Shown in pieces: positions 24,001-30,859 of a stretch of DNA of 64,000 nt. A program made the translations under genes and the position numbers. The stretch is from contig NC_092576.1 of assembly GCF_037975245.1 (NCBI RefSeq), forward strand, positions 32,280,611 to 32,344,610, written 5' to 3'. The number at the start of each line of letters is the position of its first letter. The stretch's first letter is position 1. The notes below the pieces were generated by a model. That model ran no database searches and had not been told where the DNA came from. It worked only from the letters and a program-made list of their open reading frames with translations. The DNA comes from Apostichopus japonicus (lineage: Eukaryota > Echinodermata > Holothuroidea > Aspidochirotida > Stichopodidae).

Positions 24001-27000
24001 TTGACAAACACAGTTTCAGCAGAGTTCTCCTAGAGCAGTAATCAGCATTCCATGTAATCACATTCCAACCCAAGTCCTTCTCAACAGTGCTACTCTGAAT
24101 GTATATGAGGGAAGTAAGTGCATGTTATAAATTCCCCTAAACCTCTTACCTGTTTTGGGAATTTGTTAACCACGCACTTAGCTCATATACACCCACCCAC
24201 CTTCCCCACTCTGGAACATCTCTTCGGAAAGTGAGAAGCCATAGTTATCTCTTTACCTGCACACTAACGTAGCCATTAGTCACTAATGTTGGTGCCAGTC
24301 TCAAGACAGGTGTGTGTGGAGAGGAAGCTACTGAATCAGACAGATGATTCTCAAACTCAATATGGTGAGCCATGAATATATTAAATACTAATTGTATATT
24401 ATTACTGAGGTCTCCTGTCCTTCTCACTTGTGCCTTGGTTCTATGTACTCTCACCTTGTTCACGTAGTAGCTTCTCACTGACAGTAGGAATGTAACAAGT
24501 GTGTGTCCTAAAGAGGAGGTAGTCAGGGCCTGGATGGATGGTAGCCACACTCCCTGTTTAAAGACTTGACAATGAACATAGTATTAAAGGATAATGTATA
24601 TGTATATCAGGTAAGTACTTGGTTCATTAATTCCGAAAACAGCTAAGTGGTTTTGGATCTTGAGGAGTGGTGCTTCATTCAGATTATTAGTAAACAAGAT
24701 TTGTCATTTCAGGGACTCGGCAGAAAATGAAATATTTTTCGAGTATTTTCCTACTATTCAATATATTTTACTCTTTGTTTATGAGATACAGGTTAGTTTT
24801 ATTGTCTGTGTTATTGTCAATGCGTTACTAGTTCAGGTAATTGACAGTATCGATGCTGGATATTATTAGCTATTGAATCATCTGGAAAATTAACACAATT
24901 TGAAATCCAATAACTTTTTGTGAATTGTGTTCATGCAATTGACCGACTCATGGTTCTGCTTTATTTCACAGGTTCTTATCTTGTCTGTTACCTCCGTCTG
25001 TTGCTGTTGAGTCTATTCCTTCAATATTGAAGTCAAGGAAAGTGAAAGGTACTGTATGCCAATGCTCAGATTAACCTCTGTCGATTGATCAATATCAACA
25101 GTTTGTACATTAACGTTATGATCTGATACTGATTACTAATATTACAGCATCCAACATGTTAATGTAATTATGTAAAATAGGGCTTGGCAGACTTGTTCAG
25201 TCTCTTCACAACAAGGCTTATGTGACTGTAGTTTAGGTCATTGGGGTGTCTGGGAGTGAAATATTCATGTTGTTTTTGATTTTGTTAATCATGGCATTCT
25301 TACCTCTTTCATTTTTAGTCACTTGGTTACCATACAATATTGGCAGAACGTATGACCTCAACCTTGAATCTGGTCGATGGATGGTGAGTATTACTTACTT
25401 ATTAAAACATGTTCCACTAACCTATTGCTTGACAACTGGTTATATATTTATTTGTAAAGAAGAGTTAATATATCCAAAGAACTCCCCCAGGACTGTTAAA
25501 TTTCAAAATGAAACGATTAAAGCAAGGAGCAATTCGACAGGTAAGATGCACTATATGTTTGGTCAGATTGTTGAGGTGGACTCACATGAATGAATCAAGT
25601 AACAAAGAAAATTAAACAGAATAACATCATGTCTGTGTAACCTTACTTTGTCCAGTGTTCGTATACAATTGATTGTATCTCAATTAAAAGTTCGGAGTTA
25701 TATGAAAAATTGATTAACCAGTTTTGTTTTCATGTTTTCTTTGCTGGTCACTTCAGTACATGAATTTAACATTGATTGCAGTACCTCGTTGTGCATCTTG
25801 CCTAAAAGTAGTAGATGAAAACCTTGTGCAATTATGTGCTGTATTATAGTTGAGTTTTCGAATCCAGAATCAATTGCTTCACAATGTCAGTTGCAACTGC
25901 TGCTGCGTGTGTGTCCAGTTAATTATACTGTATAGTCTTTGCATTAACTTTTGATCAGCGTCAGTCTACAATACCGTTACATAAATATCAAAAAGATTAA
26001 GAGGCAACAAAGAACAGTTGATAGATCATTCATTCTTGTCACCTTTGTTCCTGTAATTACCAGATACATGCTCCTTATTACAGTTGGAATATTAACGTCG
26101 TCAGAGTGTTACATGACATATATTATTGATATTACTTTGACGCAAGCATCTCTGATATTCATCCCAAAGTAACATTTTCTTTGTAGCATATTTCCTTCCT
26201 TGTTTGAATTGAAAAGAAATTAATTCTTGATTTGCCTCATCACTGTTGGAGTGATTTTGTGACGTCATATTGTTAAAGCTCATAAACCTTCCTATTGTAT
26301 CTAACTTATAGTATGATGATCGTACGCTCGATGTGACAGATGCAGTTTACAGCAAGGAGGTAGGTAGTGAAGTATAATGTCTTACAACACACAAAATCAT
26401 TGGTTTAATCTCGATGAACATTGTAATGGAGGAGAATGATCTTTAACCTACAAAATAATCTGAATTTTTTGGGCATGTATAGATATATAATAATGTTTGA
26501 AAGGGACGATTTAAAAAATGATGCTTGCTCGTGTGAACCTTGAACACAAAAGAATAGATTACATATCGCAAATAGGAAATTTGGAGTTTTGCTATCTTTA
26601 TATAAGTTACATAATGCTTGCTACTAGATCTTAGAAAACATTAGTGATTCACGGATTCATTAGAGTTATATAATATAAGTAAATACAAAGACATAACAAA
26701 CAATTAGCTTCTAATGTTACTTTATTAACTCCTATTACTATGAAAAAGTTATATTAAGGGTAACATAAAGTTGATTGCTCCATATTTTCTAATCTCATTT
26801 GATTGACAAAGCGATTTCACAAATCCCTAACAGCCATACATTTGAAATTTGAATTATTTTGTCATACAATAAAATTACAGCTATCATTTTTGATTGACTT
26901 CTTTTGTACAGGTTAGCGAATTCCGGGAAGTATGGCAGTAAGTAATATTTGTGTGTATTTTTTAGTACGATTTGTGATTTATTGAGTTAACATACACAAA

Positions 27001-27701
27001 CCCCCATCATTACAATCATCCCTTCCTATAGCAAATGCCACCCAAATCCCCTGTTTATGACCAAAAACAGGGGAGATTGAATATCTACCTGAGTTGTTAA
27101 CGCTCTTCTGCACAAATTCAGGATTAAGCACACAGTGTATTATTTCAGTGGTCAAGTCAAACTTGTCATCACACACCGGAAAGTAGTACTGGCCATGAGA
27201 GCACTTGTGTTTACAATCATACAGGTGACTGGTAAATTAAATATAGACCAGTGCGCTCAAGGATGAATGCTTATGGCAGTATTTGGGGAAGTTTATGCTA
27301 ATAAGTAACACATTATTAATGCTAGAGTAAATTTGAAGTGGACTGTTTTTTTTATAGACAGGCTTGACCAATAAGGGAGTAGTATACATCATGCAACTTC
27401 ACCTCCCCCACCCCCTGAAGTAGCATGATATATACTACTTATGGGTTCAAACCAGCAAAGTAAAAACTATATTTTCTTGAAAAGAATTAGGTAAAACAAT
27501 GTTAAACTTTATTTTCGTTGTAACGTAGATCTATCTATGTTCACATTTCTTTGCAACTTTTGCAATTTATTTTGCTGCAGGGGTACAGACTGTCAAAAGG
27601 CTAGGGAAAGGAAACTGAAGGTACCAGATAATGATACACTGACGCCACTTCTAGCTGCCACATCAGCAGAAATCCGCCACGTAACTGACACATCAGTATA
27701 A
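45..27701 (+). CDS. Gene 1: predicted Ig(x4)-transmembrane-NACHT-repeat receptor, 18 coding exons
   Basis: Joining the 18 exons listed separately gives 4044 nt, an open frame of 1347 codons plus stop. Every intron is GT-AG and every junction keeps phase. Domain order: signal peptide (1-18), Ig V-like (19-126), Ig C-like (127-240), Ig V-like (241-343), Ig C-like (344-459), transmembrane helix (about 471-492), linker (493-517), NACHT exon (518-1012; P-loop 595-603, Walker B 671-681, sensor TTRP 708-711), repeat modules A-B-C-D-A-B-C (1013-1283), tail (1284-1347). NACHT proteins are STAND ATPases that oligomerise to signal, and are normally soluble cytosolic NLRs. Placing one behind an Ig ectodomain and a membrane helix is unusual. 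I see no CARD, DEATH or pyrin domain. The alternative is two genes (an Ig-TM protein and an NLR), but there is no stop, start or polyA signal that I can support between exons 5 and 8. Confidence 0.72.
336..659 (+). CDS. Gene 1 exon 2: Ig V-like domain 1, F-strand Cys missing
   Basis: Residues 19-126, bounded by phase 1 introns at both ends (acceptor ctctgtccag, donor gtaaga), as is usual for Ig exons. Cys43 and Trp54 (QCSF, VQWF) fit the B and C strands. The usual D-x-G-x-Y-x-C motif reads EHEGAFIV, with Val106 where Cys is expected, so the standard disulfide cannot form. Cys27 may pair with Cys43 or with another chain. Asn-linked sites are present (NST at 56, NGS at 88, NVT at 95). Confidence 0.8.
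780..1250 (+). repeat. Intron repeat X, copy 1 (after V exon 1)
   Basis: About 470 bp, recognisable by CCATTGTCTG, TGTAGTGCTCAATGAACAC, TAGAGATAG, TATAGGCTATCAT, GAATTTTGTGG and AGAGTTGCTAATGTAAAATG. The same blocks in the same order recur at 6950-7570 and 17490-18100. It follows the first V-like exon directly. Confidence 0.75.
1750..1803 (+). repeat. Short tandem repeat of an ATTCTATGAC unit
   Basis: Four or five imperfect copies of a 12-bp unit (ATTCTATGACTC, ATTCTATGACTC, ACACTATGAC, ACATTCTATGAC). Lies inside the 4-kb inverted-repeat element. Confidence 0.6.
2687..2728 (+). repeat. 20-bp perfect tandem duplication
   Basis: GGCTTTCAACTGGCCTGACG occurs twice in tandem. Non-coding, inside the 4-kb element. 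Confidence 0.7.
3120..3245 (+). repeat. Dispersed repeat Q, copy 1
   Basis: GATAGAGC, TAGGAA/TCC, GCCGACAAA and CTCCTTCCGTTTTCGAGTTA followed by AGTGATTT-like sequence recur at 55330-55520 and 56730-56950. Unknown family. Confidence 0.55.
3870..4262 (+). repeat. Dispersed repeat P, copy 1
   Basis: About 390 bp that reappears in reverse orientation at 52240-52660. Shared words include TGTGTCGCAATAGGTTAAG, TTGCATATTACAC, CGTCCAGATGG, GAACTTGGGCAAGTT and TAAGCATCAATATTTGTGAA. No coding capacity seen. Confidence 0.7.
5640..5850 (+). repeat. Intron repeat Y, copy 1 (before exon 3)
   Basis: ACAGTGAAGCTA, GTATAGGC, GTGATACTA and GTCATACAATAAACG in order; the same series lies at 7590-7790. In both cases Y precedes a C-type Ig exon. 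Includes a G-run at 5669-5680. Confidence 0.65.
6177..6827 (+). CDS. Gene 1 exon 3: Ig C-like domain 1 fused to Ig V-like domain 2
   Basis: One 651-bp phase 1-1 exon encodes two Ig domains. The first is C-like: Cys158, Trp171 and Cys216, plus an extra Cys139/Cys146 pair at its start that is repeated in exon 4. The second is V-like and canonical: Cys260, Trp270 and GIYTC ending at Cys325. The two domains lie in one exon, unlike the V1 and C2 domains, which suggests loss of an intron. Donor gtgagt at 6828. Homology between exons 3 and 4 is clear in the order Cys-pair, SCSV, VRP/IRP, then LTW or LQW. Confidence 0.83.
6950..7570 (+). repeat. Intron repeat X, copy 2 (after V exon 2)
   Basis: Second copy of the X block, extended upstream by TTTTTGAATGAACGTCTTT and AAAGAACCAAAA, which are also in the third copy at 17490. 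It follows the V2 domain as copy 1 follows V1. Confidence 0.75.
7590..7790 (+). repeat. Intron repeat Y, copy 2 (before exon 4)
   Basis: Second Y copy: AAACAGTGAAGCTAGGGC, CAGTATAGGC, GTCATACAATAAACGCAATT. Preceded by a purine-rich GGGCAGGG stretch. Confidence 0.65.
7917..8264 (+). CDS. Gene 1 exon 4: Ig C-like domain 2
   Basis: Residues 344-459. The acceptor cttgaatag ends at 7916, and the donor gtaggt starts at 8265, both phase 1. Cys374, Trp387 and Cys434 form the Ig core; Cys356 and Cys362 repeat the extra N-terminal pair of exon 3. The frame is open well upstream of its first internal GTG (8000). The acceptor at 7916 is chosen because it matches both the phase and the alignment with exon 3. 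This is the membrane-proximal Ig domain. Confidence 0.8.
8265..8987. other. Intron 4, no recognisable content
   Basis: AT-rich intron between the last Ig exon and the membrane exon. I see no repeat shared with the rest of the window and no conserved reading frame. Confidence 0.5.
8988..9086 (+). CDS. Gene 1 exon 5: transmembrane helix
   Basis: Phase 1-1 exon of 99 bp. A short Gly/Ser stalk leads to a 22-residue hydrophobic stretch (VAVVATIIAVLLILVPLFIC and on, residues about 471-492). The basic segment in the next exon predicts a type I membrane protein with the NACHT side in the cytoplasm. Acceptor ctatttacag ends at 8987; donor gtaggt starts at 9087. Confidence 0.82.
9235..10225 (+). repeat. 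AGGTCA-rich tandem array, copy 1
   Basis: About five degenerate units of roughly 140 bp. Each carries AACCTTGTAAACA, CGATATCTCAAGAAGG-like, TCATATTTGGTGTG-like, CACATTGAGTACAAGAAGCC and TTGTTTTTGGTGGAGGTC words. Left end (GTTTGTGATGCCCAGCTTGT) and right end (CAGATTCATGAAAAAA, CTCATGTTACAT) also occur around the other arrays, so this is one mobile family with an internal tandem array. It lies between exons 5 and 6. Confidence 0.75.
10249..10295 (+). CDS. Gene 1 exon 6: basic juxtamembrane segment
   Basis: A 47-bp exon between ttcctgcag and gtaaga, phase 1 to phase 0. It encodes VLNYRRSQRKIVEDEE: a cluster of five basic residues right after the membrane helix (positive-inside stop-transfer signal), then acidic residues. 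Too short to be identified alone, but phase, splice sites and position all fit. Confidence 0.7.
10740..11045 (+). repeat. Intron repeat Z, copy 1
   Basis: About 300 bp (ATCTACCTGAGTTGTTAA, ACACACAGTGTATT, GGAAAGTAGT, AATCATACAGGTGACTGGT) repeated at 27000-27320 in the same orientation, there between exons 17 and 18. Confidence 0.7.
11065..11955 (+). repeat. AGGTCA-rich tandem array, copy 2
   Basis: Five to six units of the family described at 9235, between exons 6 and 7. Contains four perfect AGGTCAAAGGTCA sites (11239, 11382, 11672, 11800). Same left and right end words as copy 1. Confidence 0.78.
12151..12178 (+). CDS. Gene 1 exon 7: 28-bp linker exon
   Basis: A micro-exon between tctcttgtttag and gtaagt, phase 0 to phase 1, encoding MLPMTHRTP plus one base. 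It is the only small exon I can find that converts the phase 0 end of exon 6 to the phase 1 start of the NACHT exon. It begins with ATG, so an internal transcript could start a soluble NACHT protein here. That is speculation. Confidence 0.55.
12179..12794. other. Intron 7, no recognisable content
   Basis: AT-rich. Ends in the NACHT acceptor. Nothing else supported. Confidence 0.45.
12795..14278 (+). CDS. Gene 1 exon 8: NACHT STAND ATPase domain
   Basis: One 1484-bp exon, residues 518-1012. It starts with a linker (QPLPYIRDRMYCVD) shared with gene 2, then Walker A GEAGYGKST (595-603; Lys codon 13043-13045), LQLAYDWC, Walker B LVILDGFDEY (near 13256-13285), and sensor DVILTTRP. The helical and winged-helix part carries the NLR signature RFYHKLFCEWYAAHY. 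All key ATP-binding residues are present, so it should bind and probably hydrolyse nucleotide. Its last 20 residues (SQLLQRSTLQVLEFASANQ) already look like the end of module D. Phase 1 acceptor (tttcctacag), phase 0 donor (gtgagg). Confidence 0.93.
14279..15020. other. Intron 8, no recognisable content
   Basis: No gene. A short stretch near 14425 (GGATTTGAACCTGGGCC) resembles a tRNA T-arm and may be a SINE scrap. The rest is unassigned AT-rich DNA. Confidence 0.4.
15021..15238 (+). CDS. Gene 1 exon 9: C-terminal repeat, module A1
   Basis: Phase 0 to 2 exon (acceptor tctctctaacag, donor gtaagt), residues 1013-1085. It begins ITIACLHLT and carries ILLQSGLSL, LEKIHIE and, near the end, RCQSVKEL. 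The exon at 50750 of gene 2 is clearly homologous (ISCLHL, HSGISL, VEKIHID, KCRCIKEL). Spacing of Leu/Ile recalls leucine-rich repeats of NLRs, but I cannot assign it to a known LRR class. Confidence 0.8.
15978..16054 (+). CDS. Gene 1 exon 10: C-terminal repeat, module B1
   Basis: A 77-bp phase 2 to 1 exon encoding FSECLLPLSPSQESIKSEM and on. It has the same length and phase as the exons at 24972 and 58714, which share F-x-x-L-LP and S-x-x-x-x-E. Acceptor cttcaaag, donor gtaact (weak at +5/+6 but in the position shared with the other copies). Confidence rests on homology with the other two copies. Confidence 0.68.
16569..16621 (+). CDS. Gene 1 exon 11: C-terminal repeat, module C1
   Basis: A 53-bp phase 1 to 0 exon encoding IYWRDYGYRLNLHSGDWE. 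The pattern W-x(4-7)-Y/F-x-L-x-L-x-S/N-G-x-W is shared with exons at 25319 and 59783. Acceptor catcatag, donor gtatga. I do not recognise the motif from a named domain. Confidence 0.68.
17093..17212 (+). CDS. Gene 1 exon 12: C-terminal repeat, module D1
   Basis: A 120-bp phase 0-0 exon encoding a predicted helical segment with VDNINIIESL, then SQLQQNCTLQLLKKASNNG. It resembles the end of both NACHT exons (SQLLQRSTLQVLEFAS; SALLQRSTTQLLEIAS) and the exon at 63599. Acceptor tttattttcag, donor gtaagt. This closes the first A-B-C-D unit. Confidence 0.75.
17490..18100 (+). repeat. Intron repeat X, copy 3
   Basis: Third X copy, after module D1 and far from the Ig exons, including the CAAAACACATTTTTGAATGA lead-in and the AGAGTTGCTCAAGTAAAATG end. 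Its presence here shows that X can move or was copied separately. Confidence 0.7.
18309..18343. other. Perfect 12-bp stem hairpin
   Basis: TTCATAGCCTCT (18309-18320) and AGAGGCTATGAA (18332-18343) form a perfect stem with an 11-nt loop. A second short stem (GCTGTC/GACAGC) follows at 18380-18398. Possibly the core of a small inverted-repeat transposon. No RNA family recognised. Confidence 0.5.
19400..20090 (+). pseudogene. Penelope-like reverse transcriptase, core
   Basis: Longest open stretch of the element. Motifs in order: LLPKIHKPG (before the fingers), FDVTSLYTNIP (catalytic Asp), HGTAMGTRMGPSYA, and WHYIDDIF (second catalytic pair), then VNFLDVTV. These are Penelope/telomerase-related RT hallmarks. 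Upstream residues (DPTVIFSQQIKQTITDMY) are in another frame, evidence of a frameshift. Confidence 0.85.
20570..20906 (+). pseudogene. GIY-YIG endonuclease domain of the Penelope-like element
   Basis: A Cys/His cluster (CDRTSRCIVC) precedes YLISCRVCSIQYVGE, then LKKRFYGHR and EHFNLPNH. The GIY-YIG motif is the degenerate YLI-QYVGE form normal for Penelope elements. Cut off from the RT by frame changes. Confidence 0.85.
21509..21626. mobile_element. Short palindromic Penelope-end derivative
   Basis: AGAGGGCCTGACGTTTCGAT at the left is mirrored by ATCGAAACGTCAGGCCCTCT at the right; the arms are made of Penelope terminal sequence joined head to head with a short loop. It lies 130 bp after the full element. 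Confidence 0.7.
21823..22025 (+). CDS. Gene 1 exon 13: C-terminal repeat, module A2
   Basis: Phase 0 to 2 exon, residues 1169-1236 (acceptor ccttcttccag, donor gtgagt). Contains IPIFHLELL, ILCSGLQL, LKKLSIDYEGRELTETE and ends KRLEELM. It is the second A module of gene 1. It sits 440 bp after a Penelope-like insertion, which lies in the intron and does not touch the exon. Confidence 0.8.
22026..22630. other. Intron after module A2, no gene
   Basis: AT-rich, ends in an imperfect AATAAT microsatellite near 22600. No further feature supported. Confidence 0.4.
22630..24110 (+). mobile_element. DIRS-like tyrosine-recombinase retroelement, degenerate
   Basis: Fragments in changing frames give LWATSLDLK followed by DAYLHLPI-like sequence, then FWPFTTGEW / VDYQFVALPFGLTTAPRVFT, the RT pattern of DIRS/Ngaro elements. 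Further on, KLWCPVRALKCYLKLTN resembles the start of the DIRS tyrosine recombinase. The RT to recombinase distance is too short, so an internal deletion is likely. Several stops. It lies in the intron between modules A2 and B2. Confidence 0.75.
24110..24971. other. Rest of the intron before module B2
   Basis: 24170-24560 shows a region rich in CCACAC and CTACTG words that may be the DIRS terminal part. No gene supported. Confidence 0.35.
24972..25048 (+). CDS. Gene 1 exon 14: C-terminal repeat, module B2
   Basis: 77 bp, phase 2 to 1, encoding FLSCLLPPSVAVESIPSILK and on. Acceptor ttatttcacag, donor gtactg. Same size and phase as the other B exons, with the F-x-x-L-LPPS core. It follows the DIRS-like insertion in the preceding intron. 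Confidence 0.72.
25319..25383 (+). CDS. Gene 1 exon 15: C-terminal repeat, module C2
   Basis: 65 bp, phase 1 to 0, encoding VTWLPYNIGRTYDLNLESGR and WM. It shares W-x-P, YDLNLESGRW with the C1 and gene 2 C exons. Acceptor tttcatttttag, donor gtgagt. No D module follows before the tail exons. Confidence 0.75.
26312..26359 (+). CDS. Gene 1 exon 16: cytoplasmic tail segment
   Basis: 48-bp phase 0-0 exon (acceptor ctaacttatag, donor gtaggt) encoding YDDRTLDVTDAVYSKE. Acidic with two Tyr. AVYSKE does not match the strict ITIM consensus. Role unknown. Supported by phase and splice sites only. Confidence 0.5.
26912..26937 (+). CDS. Gene 1 exon 17: cytoplasmic tail micro-exon
   Basis: 26-bp phase 0 to 2 exon (acceptor cttttgtacag, donor gtaagt) encoding VSEFREVWQ. 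It may be distantly related to the exon-like SSVAFKSYSEVLQ at 30197. Function unknown. Confidence 0.45.
27000..27320 (+). repeat. Intron repeat Z, copy 2
   Basis: Second copy of the block at 10740: CAAATGCCACCC, ATCTACCTGAGTTGTTAA, AGCACACAGTGTATT, CATACAGGTGACTGG. Confidence 0.7.
27581..27701 (+). CDS. Gene 1 exon 18: terminal exon with stop
   Basis: Acceptor ttttgctgcag ends at 27580. Phase 2 entry gives a basic stretch (KARERKLK), then a Thr/Ser/Ala-rich tail, ending at TAA 27699-27701. Choosing this terminal exon makes the whole transcript divisible by three. Downstream of the stop the ACATCAGTATAAATCAG unit is repeated. Confidence 0.5.
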
Positions 27702-28047
27702 ATCAGCCACATCAGTATAAATCAGTACAGGAATCAACGACGATGTTATAACATTGGTACTGAATGAACGATTGAAGTAAATGACAAAATAAGTGCAACA
27801 TCTTGGATTGGATTAAGTAGGTATTATGTTTAAGTACATTAAGTAGCGAAACTATAACACATGCTCATTTTGATGGAAAAGAACAAATAACAATTTCTAT
27901 GGAACGAATTTGAACCAGTCACTTCAGCATCACAACTCCTGCGATATAGAAACAGAGGTACCCTGCCTTAATTTGTTAATGATTTCTAAATTGTGATTTC
28001 CTCTAGGGTCGCTAGTCAGAAGCAATGCATTTGAAAAACCGCCCTTT

Positions 28048-28053
28048 AATAAA
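28048..28053 (+). promoter_or_regulatory. Candidate polyadenylation signal of gene 1
   Basis: AATAAA about 350 bp after the stop codon. No better signal lies closer. This hexamer is common in AT-rich DNA, so support is weak. Confidence 0.3.
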
Positions 28054-28059
28054 ATTGCA

Positions 28060-30190
28060 GTTCATTTTTCGCCACTGCCCACTTACTTAACCTTTCAAGT
28101 TATTAGTCTGGAACGTTAACCTGTGTGTTACATAATTTATTCGCCAAGCCTAGCAAAGGAAACAAGCTTGGAAAAGTCACTTTACACAGCTCAAATTTCC
28201 TGTGATCTACTGCGAGAGCATATTGAAATGCACGAGGCAGGTAAACTGTTATGGCAGTCGTATTAAAGGGCACATTTGCAAATGGGTACCTTGCATATCG
28301 TGTGGCCATGCAGGAATCACGCCCATTTTCATTCGATATAACCATTGCTTACAAGTTTGCAGTTCAACAGTTTGTTTTAAATTATATACCAATACACTGA
28401 AATGATATTACATTGAAATGTTGAGTTCCACTCTTTATTTACGTAACTTACACTCTTCACATACGTAACTTTACACTATTTTGTCATGACCAACGACTTT
28501 ATTGATGTAGTGGAGATTTGATAACAACATAGCTTATTTGAGGTCTTATTATAGGGAAAATGATCAAGGAAAGAAGAATCCATTATCAACTACTTAGAAA
28601 TGGTAAAGAGATAACATTTTAAAAGTCTCATCAAGCAGAGAATGAAGCAGCCGAGCACGTTTATGACTGATACGATTCGACTTCTAATATTATTCTTATA
28701 AATCTCATGAAAGTTGGAAGGTAGAACATTGTTATACTGTTTAAGCATAAATGTACCAAACTCACTTTATATTTGCATTGTCGAATTTCAAAAAATCCCC
28801 CAAGGAACTACAATATTACATCTGGAATAACACTCACTCTCTCACACACACAAAACACAAAATGTTGCATCAATTTGTAAACATGTTTACAATTATGTTT
28901 GTATTTGTTACTAGTAGGCCATATGAAGCTTTTTCAGCATTTAGCATATTCTTTTGGTTCATGAACTGATAGATATTCTCTATGAACTATGGCATGCCTT
29001 TTGTGCCAACTTATTGTGCCGTGAAGAGTCATTATTTTGTTTCACAATGACTTTCTGGTTCTGATATCAAATCGCTACCCTTTAGAAAAATTGCATTGGT
29101 TTACATTCATTTTGTCTTTATTTGTAATTAATTTTGATATGTTGATATTTTAGGCAATTTACTATAATTGCCAATGTAGTTATATATTGTATATTAACAC
29201 TTCATGAGATCTCTTGCATCTACTATGGTTATAAACACTTTTGACATTCCTTTTAAGAGAATGTCATAGTGTAGCGTGCCATACATTGAAGTCCCTAAAA
29301 GCTAACTTCCTTTGCTGCATCCTTGGAACGTATTAACGCCAGTTTTTACAAGAACAGGCTAAGAATTTGTATTTTGTAATATCTACATTTAAGTCTTTCA
29401 GAACAATAATATTCTAGGCAAATGCTTTTAATGTCAGGGAACATGTGTGTACTTTAGACCTAGCTTACTGGAAACATCTTGACTTCACTTGTGATTGGTT
29501 CTTTGAAGCATTTAATTAATTACAGCAATAGTAATATTTTTAAAGTGCTGATGTTTTCCAGTATGTTTCATAACAATCTTTTTTTACATGACGACATTGT
29601 TAGCTACCTGAGAGAACTCATTTTGTTTTTCAAATCACTTATTCACGGATTATGGGAAAATAAACTAAGATAATCATCTTGATCTTTTTAATCATATCTT
29701 GGAGTTATCGAAACTGATTTGAAGGCTTCTTAGCCTAGTCGTTACTAAACCTCAATGGAAGATCAGAATTCCCTATCTGCATACCCACGCTACTCCATGC
29801 TATCGGGAGTACCATCTCGTAATCTCACAAAGCAAGGCCTTTAGCATGGGTGCATGTGAATTTTGTCAGATTCCAAAAGTTTTCTTTTGAGGAATCGCAA
29901 AATGCCACACGAACTACTACTAATAGAAAATCATTTTGTTAACTTCTTTATCTGTCATCCTTTATTTATCAAAATGAATTACTTTATTTCAAAGTTATCA
30001 TTTCATTGCCATCATTACATTTATGTATCGCCGATTTCACTTAATCATCAGAATATTAGAGGTGATGACGGCAAAAATTCATAATATAACGCCTCACATT
30101 TGCGATTATCAATATCATTCAAACTAAAATCCATTAAAAATCTTACAGTATCTTCAATTGATATTTTGTCACATTTTGCGCTCCTTGTCA
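28060..30190. other. Region downstream of gene 1, no gene seen
   Basis: About 2.1 kb of AT-rich DNA with only short open frames, none with recognisable composition. No repeat shared with other parts was noticed. Confidence 0.4.
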
Positions 30191-30196
30191 TTTCAG

Positions 30197-30235
30197 AGCA
30201 GTGTTGCTTTCAAGTCGTACAGTGAAGTGTTACAG
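30197..30235 (+). CDS. Candidate isolated exon, D-module first half
   Basis: 39-bp phase 0-0 segment between tgtcatttcag and gtattg, encoding SSVAFKSYSEVLQ. It resembles SSTVSIDGRVLQQ of the 63599 exon and the SQLLQ region of the NACHT ends. Joined to 37952 it would read SEVLQ-RCYL, like SQLLQ-RSTL in the NACHT exon. Could be a relic, an alternative gene 1 exon, or chance. Confidence 0.3.
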
Positions 30236-30584
30236 GTATTGCACTACATTTAATTGCTCACAAACTTGACTTACAGACTGAACTTGTCACTTTTCAAGGC
30301 CACTAGATCAAAGATCAAAGTTTCCAAAGGACATGTCTCACCCACCATATGATGGTTAATGGAATGGGCTATCATACAAAAAAATTAACCTTTGCTACCA
30401 TGACAGATTAGATTTTGAGCTAGAAGAGCTCAAAGTTTATCATAGTGTTCCCCGTCTGCCAGGTGTCGCTGTGGAATCCTCTTGTCCTTCAAGATTTTCT
30501 AAAACCTTCAATCCTCCAGGTTTTAAGACCCTCAGTGTAAACATCCAGGCATAAAAAATAATATGCTTGGATGTATGTTATCAT

Positions 30585-30770
30585 CTATCATCATCTATTT
30601 GATCTCTTGTAGAGTTTGGGGCATCCAGTATGTTGGCGAAACCAAAACCAACCTCAAGAAGTGATTCTATGGTCACAGATCCACACTCATTACCATGAAG
30701 ACTGGGAGTACACTTTAACCTTCCCAGCCATGCTATTAACAACATGTCCCTACAGTTGAATCTACAACTA
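30585..30770 (+). mobile_element. Fragment of the Penelope-like GIY-YIG region
   Basis: Closely matches 20715-20885 (TTGATCTCTTGTAGAGTTTG, TATGTTGGCGAAACC, CTATGGTCACAGATCCACA), with an in-frame stop (GTGA at the AAGAAG-CGATTC site). Truncated at both ends. Confidence 0.8.
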
Positions 30771-30859
30771 CTACGTACTACTACTACTACTATTATTACT
30801 ACTTCTACTATTGGGATCGATGGTGGTGTCTAACACTTCTGTTACACCTCATTCGAAAC

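Noticed and set aside
25951-26172. 73-codon frame with hydrophobic runs near 26040-26160
   Set aside because: Intronic, wrong phase for flanking exons, no support as a second membrane segment.
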